Source of the DNA: Dechloromonas denitrificans
GTDB lineage: Bacteria; Pseudomonadota; Gammaproteobacteria; Burkholderiales; Rhodocyclaceae
Length of the DNA: 64,000 bases
NCBI RefSeq assembly: GCF_020510685.1
Contig: NZ_CP075185.1
Span: forward strand, 62,001-126,000
Direction: 5' to 3'
In this document: positions 55,711-64,000 of the stretch, piece by piece
Position numbering within the stretch: the stretch's first letter is position 1
Layout of the letters: each line of letters opens with the position of its first letter
Position numbers and translations under genes: made by a program
Notes under the pieces: generated by a model
What the model was told of the DNA's origin: nothing
What the model saw: only the letters and a program-made list of their open reading frames with translations
Database searches by the model: none

Positions 55711-56344
55711 TGATGCCGTATTGCTCCCGGTAATTGGCAACTGCCGCGCGGTATGCGGCAAATTCAGGGTGGTGTTCGAGGTAGGCCATCAGGTCGCCGA
55801 GACCAGCCACGGCAACGACTGGAATGCCATAGTCGCGTTGCACCTCCTGGACGGCGGAAAGTTCGCCCTGTCCGCGCTCCTGCCGATCCAGCGCGATCAG
55901 TACCCCGGCCGGCGTGGCGCCGGCGGCACGAATCAGTTCGACTGATTCACGCACCGAGGTGCCGGCTGAAATCACGTCGTCCACGATCAGGACGCGACCG
56001 GTGAGCGGGGCGCCGACGATGCTGCCGCCTTCCCCATGGTCCTTGGCTTCCTTGCGGTTGTAAGCGAACGGGAAATTCTGTCCGCGCTGAGCGAGGGCGA
56101 TGGCAATCGCCGCGACCAGCGGGATACCTTTGTAGGCGGGGCCGAACAGCATATCAAAGCGGATGCCGCCAGCCTCGGTGGCTTTGGCGTAAAATTCGGC
56201 CAGGCGACCAAGAGAGTTGCCGTCATTGAACAGGCCGGCATTGAAGAAATAAGGCGAAAGCCGCCCCGCCTTGGTCTTGAACTCGCCAAAACGCAGCACT
56301 TGGTTGGCGAGGGCAAACTCGATGAAATCCTGACGAAAATCCAT
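55703..56344 (-). CDS. pyrE: orotate phosphoribosyltransferase
   Basis: A 213-residue enzyme converting orotate and PRPP to OMP in pyrimidine synthesis. ATG 56344 ([40 protein letters not shown]) matches the family start. Features are the [10 protein letters not shown] loop, [19 protein letters not shown] (catalytic flexible loop) and the PRPP motif [16 protein letters not shown]. It is divergent from xth (47 nt apart). Confidence 0.95.
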   Translation of the reverse strand: MDFRQDFIEFALANQVLRFGEFKTKAGRLSPYFFNAGLFNDGNSLGRLAEFYAKATEAGGIRFDMLFGPAYKGIPLVAAIAIALAQRGQNFPFAYNRKEAKDHGEGGSIVGAPLTGRVLIVDDVISAGTSVRESVELIRAAGATPAGVLIALDRQERGQGELSAVQEVQRDYGIPVVAVAGLGDLMAYLEHHPEFAAYRAAVANYREQYGINA

Positions 56345-56391
56345 ATTTTCCCAATTAACGTGTCCGGCAAAACAAGGCCAATACTCGCGCA

Positions 56392-57171
56392 ATGTTACGC
56401 ATCATCTCCCTCAATCTCAATGGAATCCGTTCCGCCTGGAGCAAAAAATTGCTGCCCTGGGCGGTTGCCCAGCAGGCTGACGTCATTTGCCTGCAGGAAT
56501 TAAAAGCCCAATTGCCGGACCTTACGCCGGAAATGCTTGGGCCGGACGGCATGCATGCCTTTTATCACTGCGCCGAAAAGAAAGGTTACAGCGGTGTCGG
56601 CATCTGGAGCCGGCGGGAACCCGATCGGGTCGTCGAAGGTTTTGATGCCGGCGAATTCGATGCCGAAGGGCGTTATATCCGGGCCGATTTCGGCAATCTG
56701 TCGGTGATTTCGCTCTATCTGCCCTCGGGGTCATCATCGCCGGAACGGCAAGAGGCAAAGTTCCGTTTTCTCGACGCCTTTTTCCCGCAGATGCTTGCGC
56801 TGCGGGCAGAGGGCCGGGAGATCGTGCTCTGTGGCGACTGGAATATCGCGCATCAGCAAATCGATCTGAAAAACTGGAAGTCGAATCAGAAAAACTCCGG
56901 CTTCCTGCCCGAAGAGCGCGCCTGGTTGAGTCGGGTGTTCGACGAGATGGGTTGGGTCGATGTCTATCGCCGGCTACATCCGGATGCGACCGGCGATTCC
57001 TACACCTGGTGGAGCAATCGCGGCCAGGCCTGGGCCAAGAACGTCGGCTGGCGAATCGATTACCAGATCGCCACGCCGGGTCTCGCGGCGCTGGCCCAGC
57101 GAGCTGAAATATATAAGGCCGAGCGATTCTCCGACCACGCGCCGTTGATCATCGATTATGAAATTGCATAA
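56392..57171 (+). CDS. xth: exodeoxyribonuclease III (AP endonuclease)
   Basis: A 259-residue Xth/ExoA-type endonuclease: [23 protein letters not shown] (Asn and catalytic region), CLQELKAQ (metal-binding Glu), [30 protein letters not shown], and [12 protein letters not shown] (catalytic Asp-His). It nicks DNA at abasic sites in base excision repair. The pairing with divergent pyrE is seen in several proteobacteria. Confidence 0.93.
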   Translation: MLRIISLNLNGIRSAWSKKLLPWAVAQQADVICLQELKAQLPDLTPEMLGPDGMHAFYHCAEKKGYSGVGIWSRREPDRVVEGFDAGEFDAEGRYIRADFGNLSVISLYLPSGSSSPERQEAKFRFLDAFFPQMLALRAEGREIVLCGDWNIAHQQIDLKNWKSNQKNSGFLPEERAWLSRVFDEMGWVDVYRRLHPDATGDSYTWWSNRGQAWAKNVGWRIDYQIATPGLAALAQRAEIYKAERFSDHAPLIIDYEIA

Positions 57172-57185
57172 ATGCCGGATGCGAA

Positions 57186-57214
57186 TTGATTTCGCTGCAC
57201 GGACGGGCTAACCT
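57186..57214 (+). promoter_or_regulatory. possible promoter of the DUF883/YqjE/YqjK-like set
   Basis: TTGATT (57186-57191) and TAACCT (57209-57214) are separated by 17 nt, 37 nt before the ATG at 57251. The boxes are imperfect. By analogy with yqjDEK-like genes, stress (sigma-S) control is possible. Confidence 0.35.
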
Positions 57215-57250
57215 GTAGTCCTTGTTTAACTGACTCCGACGAGGTTCAAA

Positions 57251-57565
57251 ATGGCTGAACAATTCACCACTGCAAATAAAGACAAGCTGGTTTCCGACTT
57301 GCGTGTCGTTATTTCCGATACCGAAGAGTTGCTGCGTGCTACGGCTGGTGCTGCCGGTGAGAAGGTTGGCGATCTGCGCGAGCGTCTTAGCCTGCGTCTG
57401 CGCGATGCCAAGGAGCGCCTGATTGATCTCGAAGCGGCCGTGGTCGAAAAAACCAAGGCAGCGGCTCGTGCCACCGATGATTTCGTCCATGAAGAGCCGT
57501 GGAAAGCGGTCGGCGTTGCCGCTGCTCTGGGTCTTGCCCTTGGCGTGTTGATCGGCCGTCGCTAA
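57251..57565 (+). CDS. DUF883 (ElaB/YqjD-like) membrane-anchored protein
   Basis: A 104-residue protein: a long amphipathic, charged helix (about 1-80, LVSDLRVVISDTEELLRATAGAAGEKVGDLRERL) and a C-terminal TM anchor VGVAAALGLALGVLIGRR. This is the YqjD/ElaB family, which in E. coli binds ribosomes at the inner membrane in stationary phase. GAGG precedes the ATG. It is first of a four-gene run. Confidence 0.88.
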   Translation: MAEQFTTANKDKLVSDLRVVISDTEELLRATAGAAGEKVGDLRERLSLRLRDAKERLIDLEAAVVEKTKAAARATDDFVHEEPWKAVGVAAALGLALGVLIGRR

Positions 57566-57569
57566 GCGA

Positions 57570-57977
57570 ATGACTGATCAGGCAGGTGGCGAAGGAAGCC
57601 GGGAGGGGCTTTTCGCCGCCTTGAAAAATATCGTCGCGACACTGATCGCGATCGGCCGGACGCGTGCCGAATTGCTGGTGACCGAGCTGGAAGAGGAGAA
57701 GTATCGCCTCATGTCGCTCTGGTCGAAGGCCATCGGCGCAGCGTTCATGCTCTGTCTCGGCATCATCATGGCGGTATTTTGTCTGGCGCTGGCTTTCTGG
57801 GAGCAGCGTGTATTTCTCTTTGGTGCCTTCGCCGTCATGTTCATTGGCGGCGGGTTGCTCCTGATCGGCTCGCTGAAAAGCCAGGCCAGTCAGCCGAGCA
57901 AACTTTTCCGGACAAGTCTGTCCGAGCTCGAAGCAGACATGGCGCAACTGCGCCGGCGGGCCAAAGAGGCCGAATGA
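57570..57977 (+). CDS. YqjE-like (phage holin superfamily) membrane protein
   Basis: A 135-residue protein with two TM helices (about 48-70, KAIGAAFMLCLGIIMAVFCLALAFW, and about 78-97, LFGAFAVMFIGGGLLLIGSL), flanked by charged helices. This matches the YqjE/holin III-like family found next to YqjD. Function is not established. It overlaps the next gene by 4 nt. Confidence 0.82.
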   Translation: MTDQAGGEGSREGLFAALKNIVATLIAIGRTRAELLVTELEEEKYRLMSLWSKAIGAAFMLCLGIIMAVFCLALAFWEQRVFLFGAFAVMFIGGGLLLIGSLKSQASQPSKLFRTSLSELEADMAQLRRRAKEAE

Positions 57978-58267
57978 ACAGCAAGCAGCTTGATCTGGCG
58001 ACCCGGCGGGGTATGCTCAAGGCGCGCATCGACGAGCAGCGGCGTGCTCTGGGCCAGCACGCCGTGCCTTTGCAGGCTGCTCTGGCCCGGGGGGATAGCG
58101 TGCTCAAGGGCGTGGACTGGTTCAAACATCATCCGCTGGCAATTGGCGCAGCTGTAGCGGCCGTCGTGGTGGCGCGCCCGAAACAGGCCTGGCGCTGGGC
58201 AAAACGCGGATTTTTGATCTGGCGCGGCTGGCAGGTTGTCCGCAGTTCGCTCGCTGCAATACGCTGA
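57974..58267 (+). CDS. YqjK-like protein
   Basis: A 97-residue basic protein (MNSKQLDLATRRGMLKARIDEQRRALGQHAVPLQAALARGDSVLKGVDWFKHHPLAIGAAVAAVVV). ATG 57974 overlaps the YqjE-like stop; a longer in-frame reading would lie inside that gene. The charged N-terminal helix plus a short hydrophobic segment (about 65-78) followed by a basic Trp/Arg-rich tail matches the YqjK pattern. Function unknown. Confidence 0.78.
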   Translation: MNSKQLDLATRRGMLKARIDEQRRALGQHAVPLQAALARGDSVLKGVDWFKHHPLAIGAAVAAVVVARPKQAWRWAKRGFLIWRGWQVVRSSLAAIR

Positions 58268-58269
58268 CC

Positions 58270-58578
58270 GTGGCTGAAGCGGAACGCGTTGCCGCGGAAC
58301 TGCCGGGCTGGTGGCGGCAGATGTGGTCCGCGCAACGTCGCGAAGCGCGACGGGTTTTGGCCGAATTGATGGTGACGCGCGGCATGATGCCTTTGCTGAT
58401 GAAGGCGCGTAACGGCGAACAGTGGACCGCCGAAGAAAAAGAGGAACTCCTCAGCCATCTACGCCGGATGGTTCATCTTTCGCCTTACCTGATTGCCTTG
58501 CTGATGCCCGGTTCGGTATTGCTTCTGCCAGCCTATGCCTGGTGGCTGGATCGACGTCGACTCAGGCGCGGTGAGTGA
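58270..58578 (+). CDS. small membrane-associated protein, LETM1-like tail
   Basis: A 102-residue protein starting at GTG 58270, 2 nt after the YqjK-like stop. The segment WTAEEKEELLSHLRRMVHLSPYLIALLMPGSVLLLPAYAWWLDRRR contains one TM helix and resembles the LETM1-like motif found in some bacterial proteins. The N-terminal half is amphipathic and Arg-rich. It overlaps the convergent permease gene by 17 nt. Function unknown. Confidence 0.7.
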   Translation: MAEAERVAAELPGWWRQMWSAQRREARRVLAELMVTRGMMPLLMKARNGEQWTAEEKEELLSHLRRMVHLSPYLIALLMPGSVLLLPAYAWWLDRRRLRRGE

Positions 58579-59830
58579 TTGCCTCGGCACGCTTGTGCCA
58601 GGGCGCCACTTTCAGCAGCAGGAGCATGCCCGGTACGGCTAGCGCGGCGCATAACCAGAAAAAGCTGTACCAACCGAGCATCTCAACCAGCCAGCCGGCC
58701 GAAGCATTGATGAAGGTGCGCGGGACTGCCGCCAGGCTGGTGAACAGGGCCATCTGCGTCGCGGTATAGGCGGGATGTGTGGAGCGGGCGATGAAGGCGA
58801 CAAAGGCCGCCGTGCCCAGCCCGACGCCGAGCGCTTCGAGGCCGATGACGAAGGCCAGGGCCAGGCGTTCGCTGCCCCCGATGCTGTCGTAGTGGCCTTG
58901 GGCGGCGAGCCAGGCAAAGCCGAAGATCGACACCAGTTGAACCACGCCGAATAGCCACAGGGCTCGGTTGATGCCCAGGCGGACCATCCACAGGCCGCCC
59001 AGCAAGGCACCGATAACCGCCGGCCATAGCCCGGCGTGTTTGGCGATCAGGCCGATATCGGTCTTCGTGAAACCCATGTCGAGGTAGAACGGGGTGGCCA
59101 GGGCGGTGCACAGGCTGTCGCCGACCTTGTAGAGGAAGATGAAGCCGAGCACCATCAGGGCGCCGCGCCAGCCCTGCCGGCCGATGAATTCGTGGAAAGG
59201 CTCGGTCACCGCCTGGCGCAGGGTTTTTGGCGCACCCTTGACCAGCGGTTCGCTGACCAGCCAGGCCATGGCCATGCCGGGCAGCATGAAGGCGCTGGTG
59301 ATCCAGAACACTTCATTCCACGGCAGGCGGTCGGCCAGGATCAGCGACAGCGAGCCGGGTATCAGTCCGGCGATCCGGTAGGCGTTGACGTGCACCGCGT
59401 TGCCTAGGCCGAGTTCCTCATCGTTCAGGATTTCCCGGCGGTAGGCATCGACGGCAATATCCTGGGTTCCCGAGAGGAAGGCAAGCAGCGCGGCCAGCCA
59501 CAGGATGGGCCAGATGTTTTCCTGCGGATTCAATCCGCCAAGCGAGCCGATGGTGAACAGCAGGCCGCCTTGGGTGAGCAGCATCCAGCCCCTCCGGCGG
59601 CCGAAGCCGGGGACGCTGAAACGGTCGAGCAGCGGCGACCAGAGGAATTTCCAGGTATAGGGAAACTGGATCAGGGCGAAGAAGCCGATCGTTTTCAGAT
59701 CGACGCCCTCACTGCGCAGCCAGGCCGGCAGCAGGTTGAGCAGCAGATAGAGCGGCAGCCCGGAACTGAAGCCGGTGAAGATGCAGATCAGCATCTTCCG
59801 GGTGAGCAGTGCTGCGAGCCAGGCCGGCAT
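58562..59830 (-). CDS. AmpG-like MFS permease (muropeptide transporter family)
   Basis: A 422-residue MFS protein with about twelve TM helices. AmpG-type motifs are FTGFSSGLPLYLLLNLLPAWLRSEGVDLKTIGFFALIQFPYTWKFLWSPLLDR and FLSGTQDIAVDAYRREIL. AmpG imports GlcNAc-anhydroMurNAc-peptides for wall recycling. Several betaproteobacterial paralogues have unproven substrates, so the ampG symbol is not assigned. It touches metW (1-nt overlap). Confidence 0.85.
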   Translation of the reverse strand: MPAWLAALLTRKMLICIFTGFSSGLPLYLLLNLLPAWLRSEGVDLKTIGFFALIQFPYTWKFLWSPLLDRFSVPGFGRRRGWMLLTQGGLLFTIGSLGGLNPQENIWPILWLAALLAFLSGTQDIAVDAYRREILNDEELGLGNAVHVNAYRIAGLIPGSLSLILADRLPWNEVFWITSAFMLPGMAMAWLVSEPLVKGAPKTLRQAVTEPFHEFIGRQGWRGALMVLGFIFLYKVGDSLCTALATPFYLDMGFTKTDIGLIAKHAGLWPAVIGALLGGLWMVRLGINRALWLFGVVQLVSIFGFAWLAAQGHYDSIGGSERLALAFVIGLEALGVGLGTAAFVAFIARSTHPAYTATQMALFTSLAAVPRTFINASAGWLVEMLGWYSFFWLCAALAVPGMLLLLKVAPWHKRAEAITHRA

Positions 59831-60429
59831 CAGCGGGCGCGCGTCAGGCGATAGACGGCGAGACTGCCGAGGAAATTGACTTCATTCTCGACCGGGTTGC
59901 CGGCTTCATCGAGGACGCTCCGCTCGCGGACGATCAGGCCCATTTGCGCGCACAACGCCTCGAAATCGAGCAAAGTGAAAAAGCGCACGTTGGGCGAGTC
60001 GTACCACTGATAGGGGAGGTCTTCGGACACCGGCATGCGGCCATCAAGCACCGAGCGCAGATTCTTCCAGTAAGCGAAATTGGGGAAGGAGACCACCGCC
60101 TCGCGGCCGACGCGCAGCATTTCGCGGAGGATTCCTTCGGTGTGCCGGACGGTCTGCAAGGTGCGCGACAGAACAACGTGATCGACAGCCTGGTCGGCAA
60201 ATACGTCGAGGCCACGCTCCAGGTTGCCCTGGATGACGTTGATTCCGTTGCGGATGGCGGCCAGGATGTTGGCATCGTCGATTTCGACGCCCCAGCCCTG
60301 CACGCCACGGGTGTCGATCAGGTGGCGGAGCAGTGTGCCATCGCCGCAACCGAGGTCGAGGACGCGGTGGCCCGGCTCGATCCAGCCGGCGATGACGTCG
60401 AAGTCGGGGCGGCCCAGGGTATGCGTCAT
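59830..60429 (-). CDS. metW: methionine biosynthesis protein MetW
   Basis: A 199-residue class I methyltransferase-fold protein: [30 protein letters not shown], then [40 protein letters not shown], and [14 protein letters not shown]. MetW partners MetX in proteobacteria and boosts homoserine acyltransferase activity. It overlaps metX by 4 nt. Confidence 0.94.
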   Translation of the reverse strand: MTHTLGRPDFDVIAGWIEPGHRVLDLGCGDGTLLRHLIDTRGVQGWGVEIDDANILAAIRNGINVIQGNLERGLDVFADQAVDHVVLSRTLQTVRHTEGILREMLRVGREAVVSFPNFAYWKNLRSVLDGRMPVSEDLPYQWYDSPNVRFFTLLDFEALCAQMGLIVRERSVLDEAGNPVENEVNFLGSLAVYRLTRAR

Positions 60430-61550
60430 AGCTTGATGTTCCGCAGATAGGCATCGACCACGCCGTGATAGTGCGCGTCATCCATCAGGAATGAATCATG
60501 GCCGAAGTTGAGATCGATTTCCGCATAGGAGACGTTGCGGCCGTTGGCCAGCAGGGCGGCGACGATTTCCTTGGAGCGGGCCGGCGTAAAGCGCCAGTCG
60601 GTGGTGAAGGACGCAATCAGGAAACCCGCCTTGGTGCGGGCCATGGTGGCCTTCAGATCACCGTTGTTTTCCCGCGACGGATCGAAATAATCGAGTGCCT
60701 TGGTCATCAACAGGTAGGTGTTCGCATCGAAATAGCCGGCGAACTTGTCGCCCTGGTAGCGCAGATAGGATTCCACTTCGAATTCGACGTCGAAATCGAA
60801 GGAGAACGAGCCATTGCGCAGCTCGCGGCCGAATTTTTCACCCATCTGATCGTCCGACAGGTAGGTTATGTGGCCGAGCATTCGGGCCAGGCGCAAGCCA
60901 CGTAGCGGTCGGGTGTTGTGCTCGTAATAATGGCCGCCGTGAAAATCGGGGTCGGTCAGGATGGCCTGCCGGGCGACGTCGTTGAAGGCGATATTCTGTG
61001 CAGAGAGTTTGGGCGCCGCCGCGATCACAATGGCGTGGCGCACCCGCTCCGGATAGGTGATGGTCCAGCGCAAGGCCTGCATGCCGCCAAGACTGCCGCC
61101 CATGACCGCCGCCCAGCTGTCGATGCCGAGCAGATCAGCCAGTCGGGCCTGGGCATGCACCCAGTCATTTACCGCAACGATCGGGAAGTCGGCACCCCAT
61201 GGCTTGCCGGTGGCTGGATTCAGCGAGGACGGCCCGGTAGAGCCATGGCAGCCGCCGAGATTGTTCAGGCCAACGATGAAGAACCTGTCGGTATCGAGCG
61301 GGCGGCCGGGGCCGACGATGTTGTCCCACCAGCCAATGTTCTCCGGCTGTTCGGCGTAATGCCCGGCCACGTGGTGATGGCCGGAAAGCGCGTGACAGAC
61401 CAGGATGGCATTCGACTTGGAGGCATTCAGCGAGCCATACGTCTCATAGACCAGATCGTAGGCCGGGAGAACCCCGCCGCTGCGCAGGTGCAGCGGCTGA
61501 TCAAAGTGGGCGTGCTGCGAATGGACGACGCCGACGGATTGTCCTGACAT
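60426..61550 (-). CDS. metX: homoserine O-acyltransferase MetX
   Basis: A 374-residue alpha/beta-hydrolase-fold acyltransferase, first step of methionine synthesis from homoserine. The nucleophile Ser is in [14 protein letters not shown]; Asp and His lie in the C-terminal part ([28 protein letters not shown]). N-terminal motifs are [30 protein letters not shown] and [17 protein letters not shown]. It may use succinyl- or acetyl-CoA; proteobacterial MetX with MetW is often the succinyl type. It is led by a SAM-II riboswitch and terminator (61561-61658). Confidence 0.94.
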   Translation of the reverse strand: MSGQSVGVVHSQHAHFDQPLHLRSGGVLPAYDLVYETYGSLNASKSNAILVCHALSGHHHVAGHYAEQPENIGWWDNIVGPGRPLDTDRFFIVGLNNLGGCHGSTGPSSLNPATGKPWGADFPIVAVNDWVHAQARLADLLGIDSWAAVMGGSLGGMQALRWTITYPERVRHAIVIAAAPKLSAQNIAFNDVARQAILTDPDFHGGHYYEHNTRPLRGLRLARMLGHITYLSDDQMGEKFGRELRNGSFSFDFDVEFEVESYLRYQGDKFAGYFDANTYLLMTKALDYFDPSRENNGDLKATMARTKAGFLIASFTTDWRFTPARSKEIVAALLANGRNVSYAEIDLNFGHDSFLMDDAHYHGVVDAYLRNIKL

Positions 61551-61560
61551 GTGCTTCCTG

Positions 61561-61599
61561 AAAACAAAAAACCCAGTTGGCCAAAAACGCGAACTGGGT
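61561..61599 (-). terminator. attenuator hairpin in the metX leader
   Basis: On the minus strand ACCCAGTT (61599-61592) pairs with AACTGGGT (61578-61571), followed by a run of six T, 16 nt before the metX ATG. An alternative pairing of GGG (61606-61604) with CCC (61598-61596) would break it. It is placed exactly as the expression platform of the SAM-II element upstream. Confidence 0.75.
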
Positions 61600-61658
61600 G
61601 GTTCCCGTTTTAGCAGTATTTATGTAGCGCCCGCAATCAGAGCTCAAATCGGCGCGGC
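61600..61658 (-). ncRNA. SAM-II riboswitch
   Basis: Minus-strand elements match SAM-II in order: P1 strand GCGCC (61655-61651), GATTTG (61650-61645), P1 partner GGCGC (61631-61627), ATAAAT (61623-61618), and GCTAAAA (61614-61608) followed by CGGGAA. The spacing agrees with published metX-type SAM-II aptamers as I remember them. It lies in the leader of metX, the usual SAM-II target, with a terminator following, so S-adenosylmethionine should repress metX-metW. The pseudoknot pairing was not fully resolved by hand. Confidence 0.8.
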
Positions 61659-61805
61659 TGGCCTAATGCCAGTGTGTGAAAGACAATACCCAGCGAGCTG
61701 CGAAAAGTCAATGAAACAAGATCCCTGCGGCAAGGTGGTTGGAGTGTTAGATTTTGTTAAACTGCCGAAAACGACAATTTTCGATGAGCGAGGAGTAGCC
61801 GACCA

Positions 61806-62399
61806 ATGCTGGATCAAAGACGGCACCAGAGAATTCGTTTTAGTGTGCCGCCCTTGGTCAGAATCGGCCACGGCGGAGCCATCGGTGAGGGGTGGATCGA
61901 GAATCTCTCGGTATCGGGACTGATGGCGCGGACCAACCTCGCCCTTGAGGTTGGTCACACGGCGGGTTGCGAGTTCTCGCTGTTCGGATCGCCGATCATC
62001 GATGTGCCGGCAATGGTCGTCAGTCGGGTTGGCGACCTGTTTGGCGCCCGCTTCCAGACCGGGCCGATCAACCAGGTCCTGATCGACGATGCGATCAACG
62101 CGGCACTGGCCAGCGGCCAGGCCTCGATTCTCGCTGTCCGCGAACTTGCCGGGCGCCGGGTCATGCGCATTTCCGGCGGTCTGAACGGTGCATTGCGCAA
62201 TGACTTCATGCATGCCCTGACCCGGGTTGGCGTTGATGAGATTGATCTTGAGGCCGTTACGGCCGTCGATCAGAGCGGTCTGGCCCTATGCCTGGTGGCG
62301 ACTGGTCGCCATGGGGTGGTTATCGGAGCTCAGTCGGAATGCTTCGCCGGTGCGTGGAAATTGGCGCTGGCGATACCGGGTGCAACGGGGAATATTTGA
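61806..62399 (+). CDS. PilZ-type domain protein with STAS-like C-terminus
   Basis: A 197-residue protein. The N-terminal RRHQRIRF and WIENLSVSGLMA pair has the RxxxR...(D/N)xSxxG layout of PilZ c-di-GMP-binding domains (about 5-95). The C-terminal part (about 105-197, SGGLNGALRNDFMHALTRVGVDEIDLEAVTAVDQSGLALCLVAT) looks like a STAS-type anti-anti-sigma fold with a central Ser-containing loop. The stop is immediately followed by the TonB receptor start. Gene order and domains suggest c-di-GMP input; the partner is unknown. Confidence 0.75.
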   Translation: MLDQRRHQRIRFSVPPLVRIGHGGAIGEGWIENLSVSGLMARTNLALEVGHTAGCEFSLFGSPIIDVPAMVVSRVGDLFGARFQTGPINQVLIDDAINAALASGQASILAVRELAGRRVMRISGGLNGALRNDFMHALTRVGVDEIDLEAVTAVDQSGLALCLVATGRHGVVIGAQSECFAGAWKLALAIPGATGNI

Positions 62400-64000
62400 A
62401 TGGTGCTGGTACAACAATCGTTTCGTCGGCGATGCAACCCCCTGGTTCTGGCCCTGGCTGGTGTCTGGCTGGCGGGAACCGCCGCCGCCGCAGAGGACGA
62501 TGAAAATCTCTACTTCAGCGATCTGCCGATTGTCGCCTCGGTCAGCCGCTTGCCGCAGCGGCTCTCCGAGGTGCCTGCATCGGTGACGGTAATCGATCGG
62601 GACATGATCCGGGCTTCTGGTGCCCGCAATTTTGCCGATCTGTTGCGTCTGGTGCCCGGTTTTCAGGTTACACCGCCGAATCAGGAGAGCGCCGTTGTTG
62701 CCTACCATGGCTTGAGCAACGAGGAATACACGCCACGAGTCCAAGTGTTGATTGATGGTCGTTCGCAGTATTCGCCGCTATTCAACTCCGGGGTGAACTG
62801 GAACTTGTTGCCGGTGGTGCTTGAGAATATCGAGCGGATCGAAGTGATTCGTGGCTCCAATACGGTTTCCTACGGCTCGAATGCCTTTCTCGGTGTGGTC
62901 AACATCATTACTCAGGATACATCGCAAACTCAGGGCTGGATGATTGCGGCGAATCATGGGAACGCCTCGATTCGCGATGAAACAGTCCGCTGGGGTGGAC
63001 GGAGCGGCCCGGTCGATGTCCGCATGACCTATCACCAACTGGGCGACTCCGGATTCCGGAAAATGTTCGATGCCAACCGTTGGTTCGATCCGCATGACAG
63101 TCGCCACTCCAAGGTTTTTGATTTGCGCGTCGATGCGCCTCTGGGTGATCGGGACGAACTGCAATTTACCCTCAGCCATGCGTCTGATATCTCGCAATAC
63201 GGCCGTCCGAACAGTCTGACCGATCCGTTTCGCGATCTGAGTCAGAGCAGTACGGCGCTGAGTGGTCAGTGGCGTCGCGTTCTCGGCGAAGGCTCAGAAG
63301 TGAAAATCCGTTATTCCCATGTCGAAGACTGGGCATCTGGGGCCTATCAGGAGCGTCTTTCCTACGCCGACAAGAACAGCGTGACGCAGACTTATTATTA
63401 CCCCGCTAATCCAGGGGGTGAGTCGCGGATCGACGAAATCGACTTTGAACACCTGTTTTCCCCTTCGGCAAAAACCCGTTTCGTCTGGGGAATGAGTGGA
63501 AAATGGACTGCGCTTTCCTCGTATCAGCAGTTCTCCACCAAGGACTGGCAGCAGCGTTCGTCGCACCGTATTTTCGGCAATCTGGAATGGCGGCCAGATA
63601 AGGAGTGGTTGTTCAACCTGGGGGGGAGCTTCGAAAACGATTCGGTGGTCGGTGAACTGTTCGATCCGCGGGCCAGTGTCAGCTACCATCTTTTCCAGGA
63701 TCACACGTTGCGTTTCGTGGCGTCCCGTGCCCATCGTACTCCCAGCCTTTACGAAGCCTATGGCAATACCTCGAAAGCAGCGGCCGGAACGGTTTCCCCG
63801 GTTGACCGTACGTTCTACGCGAAGCCCGGCCTCAAGGCCGAACGGATTGACACGCTGGAGCTGGGCTATCTTGGCCAGTACAAACCCTGGCGAGCGAGTT
63901 TCGATTTTCGGGCCTTTCATGAGCGTAGTCCGAACCGGATCACCATCATTCCCTATGCTCCGCCGGCGACTGCGGCCGACGACAAGTTTGAGGACTCAGC
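62400..64000 (+). CDS. TonB-dependent outer-membrane receptor (partial, 3-prime end outside window)
   Basis: The frame opens with ATG at 62400 directly after the PilZ-type stop (TGAATG) and stays open to the window end (533 full codons). It begins with an Arg-rich N-region and signal peptide (LVLALAGVWLAGTAAAA), a TonB-box-like DLPIVASVSR, and a plug domain: LSEVPASVTVIDRDMIRASGARNFADLLRLVPGF, VQVLIDGRSQYSPL, NIERIEVIRGSNTVSYGSNAFLGVVNIIT. The beta-barrel then starts. The missing C-terminus and lack of neighbours leave the ligand (siderophore, vitamin or other) open. Confidence 0.88.
   Translation, partial: MVLVQQSFRRRCNPLVLALAGVWLAGTAAAAEDDENLYFSDLPIVASVSRLPQRLSEVPASVTVIDRDMIRASGARNFADLLRLVPGFQVTPPNQESAVVAYHGLSNEEYTPRVQVLIDGRSQYSPLFNSGVNWNLLPVVLENIERIEVIRGSNTVSYGSNAFLGVVNIITQDTSQTQGWMIAANHGNASIRDETVRWGGRSGPVDVRMTYHQLGDSGFRKMFDANRWFDPHDSRHSKVFDLRVDAPLGDRDELQFTLSHASDISQYGRPNSLTDPFRDLSQSSTALSGQWRRVLGEGSEVKIRYSHVEDWASGAYQERLSYADKNSVTQTYYYPANPGGESRIDEIDFEHLFSPSAKTRFVWGMSGKWTALSSYQQFSTKDWQQRSSHRIFGNLEWRPDKEWLFNLGGSFENDSVVGELFDPRASVSYHLFQDHTLRFVASRAHRTPSLYEAYGNTSKAAAGTVSPVDRTFYAKPGLKAERIDTLELGYLGQYKPWRASFDFRAFHERSPNRITIIPYAPPATAADDKFEDS

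Overview
The window looks like chromosomal DNA of a GC-rich, respiratory betaproteobacterium, most likely of the Rhodocyclales (Dechloromonas/Azonexus-like). This is inferred from gene content and protein style only. The pointers are a liu leucine-catabolism cluster beside a class I PHA synthase, UbiT/UbiU/UbiV for oxygen-independent ubiquinone synthesis, tandem DUF3391-type HD-GYP proteins, metX-metW, and a sigma-54-controlled glnK-amtB unit. Coding density is very high, and many neighbours overlap by 4 nt (ATGA or GTGA).

Region by region. 1-3050: two NtrC-like sites and a -24/-12 promoter precede a TorF-type porin, glnK and amtB. 3058-8208 (minus): isochorismatase-family hydrolase, purU, thrH, a methyltransferase and an ABC-F ATPase. 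8250-12833: two HD-GYP proteins around a coiled-coil exported protein, then mutY and a flavin reductase. 12885-15381 is the accessory islet: tRNA-Gly(CCC), an IS5-type transposase scar, a cobalamin riboswitch with a very strong intrinsic terminator, a 51-residue peptide gene, and a radical SAM/SPASM maturase overlapping it by 4 nt. This B12-controlled RiPP-like cassette is the most interesting system in the window. 15382-23571: carbonic anhydrase, TPR/glycosyltransferase-like protein, Lon-substrate-domain protein, ubiX, Gx transporter plus NusG-II protein, rapZ, M20 hydrolase, chemoreceptor.

23639-38833 (minus) is one long run of genes starting at liuR. liuA, B, C, D and E degrade isovaleryl-CoA to acetyl-CoA and acetoacetate. 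They are interspersed with a GNAT-carbonic anhydrase fusion, thiolase, second acyl-CoA dehydrogenase, DMT transporter, DsbA-like isomerase and LOG protein, followed by an uncharacterised protein, two DUF1289 proteins and an MBL hydrolase. An 18-bp perfect palindrome just upstream of liuA is the probable LiuR operator. On the other side lie an MBL hydrolase and phaC, which could store the resulting acetyl-CoA as PHB.

41913-51200: an odd MoaD-like ORF running antisense into ubiT, then ubiTVU, then rlpA and the rod-shape block (rodA, mrdA, mreD, mreC, mreB). 51304-57171: gatC-gatA-lipoprotein-gatB, DUF4124-like protein, pyrE, xth. 57251-58578: DUF883/YqjE/YqjK-like envelope-stress set. 58562-61550 (minus): AmpG-like permease, metW and metX, with a SAM-II riboswitch and terminator in the metX leader. 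61806-64000: a PilZ-type protein and a TonB-dependent receptor cut by the window end.

The only gene-free stretch over 300 bases is 12959-13590, described under the IS scar, riboswitch and terminator. No rRNA, CRISPR array, intact insertion sequence or origin was seen.
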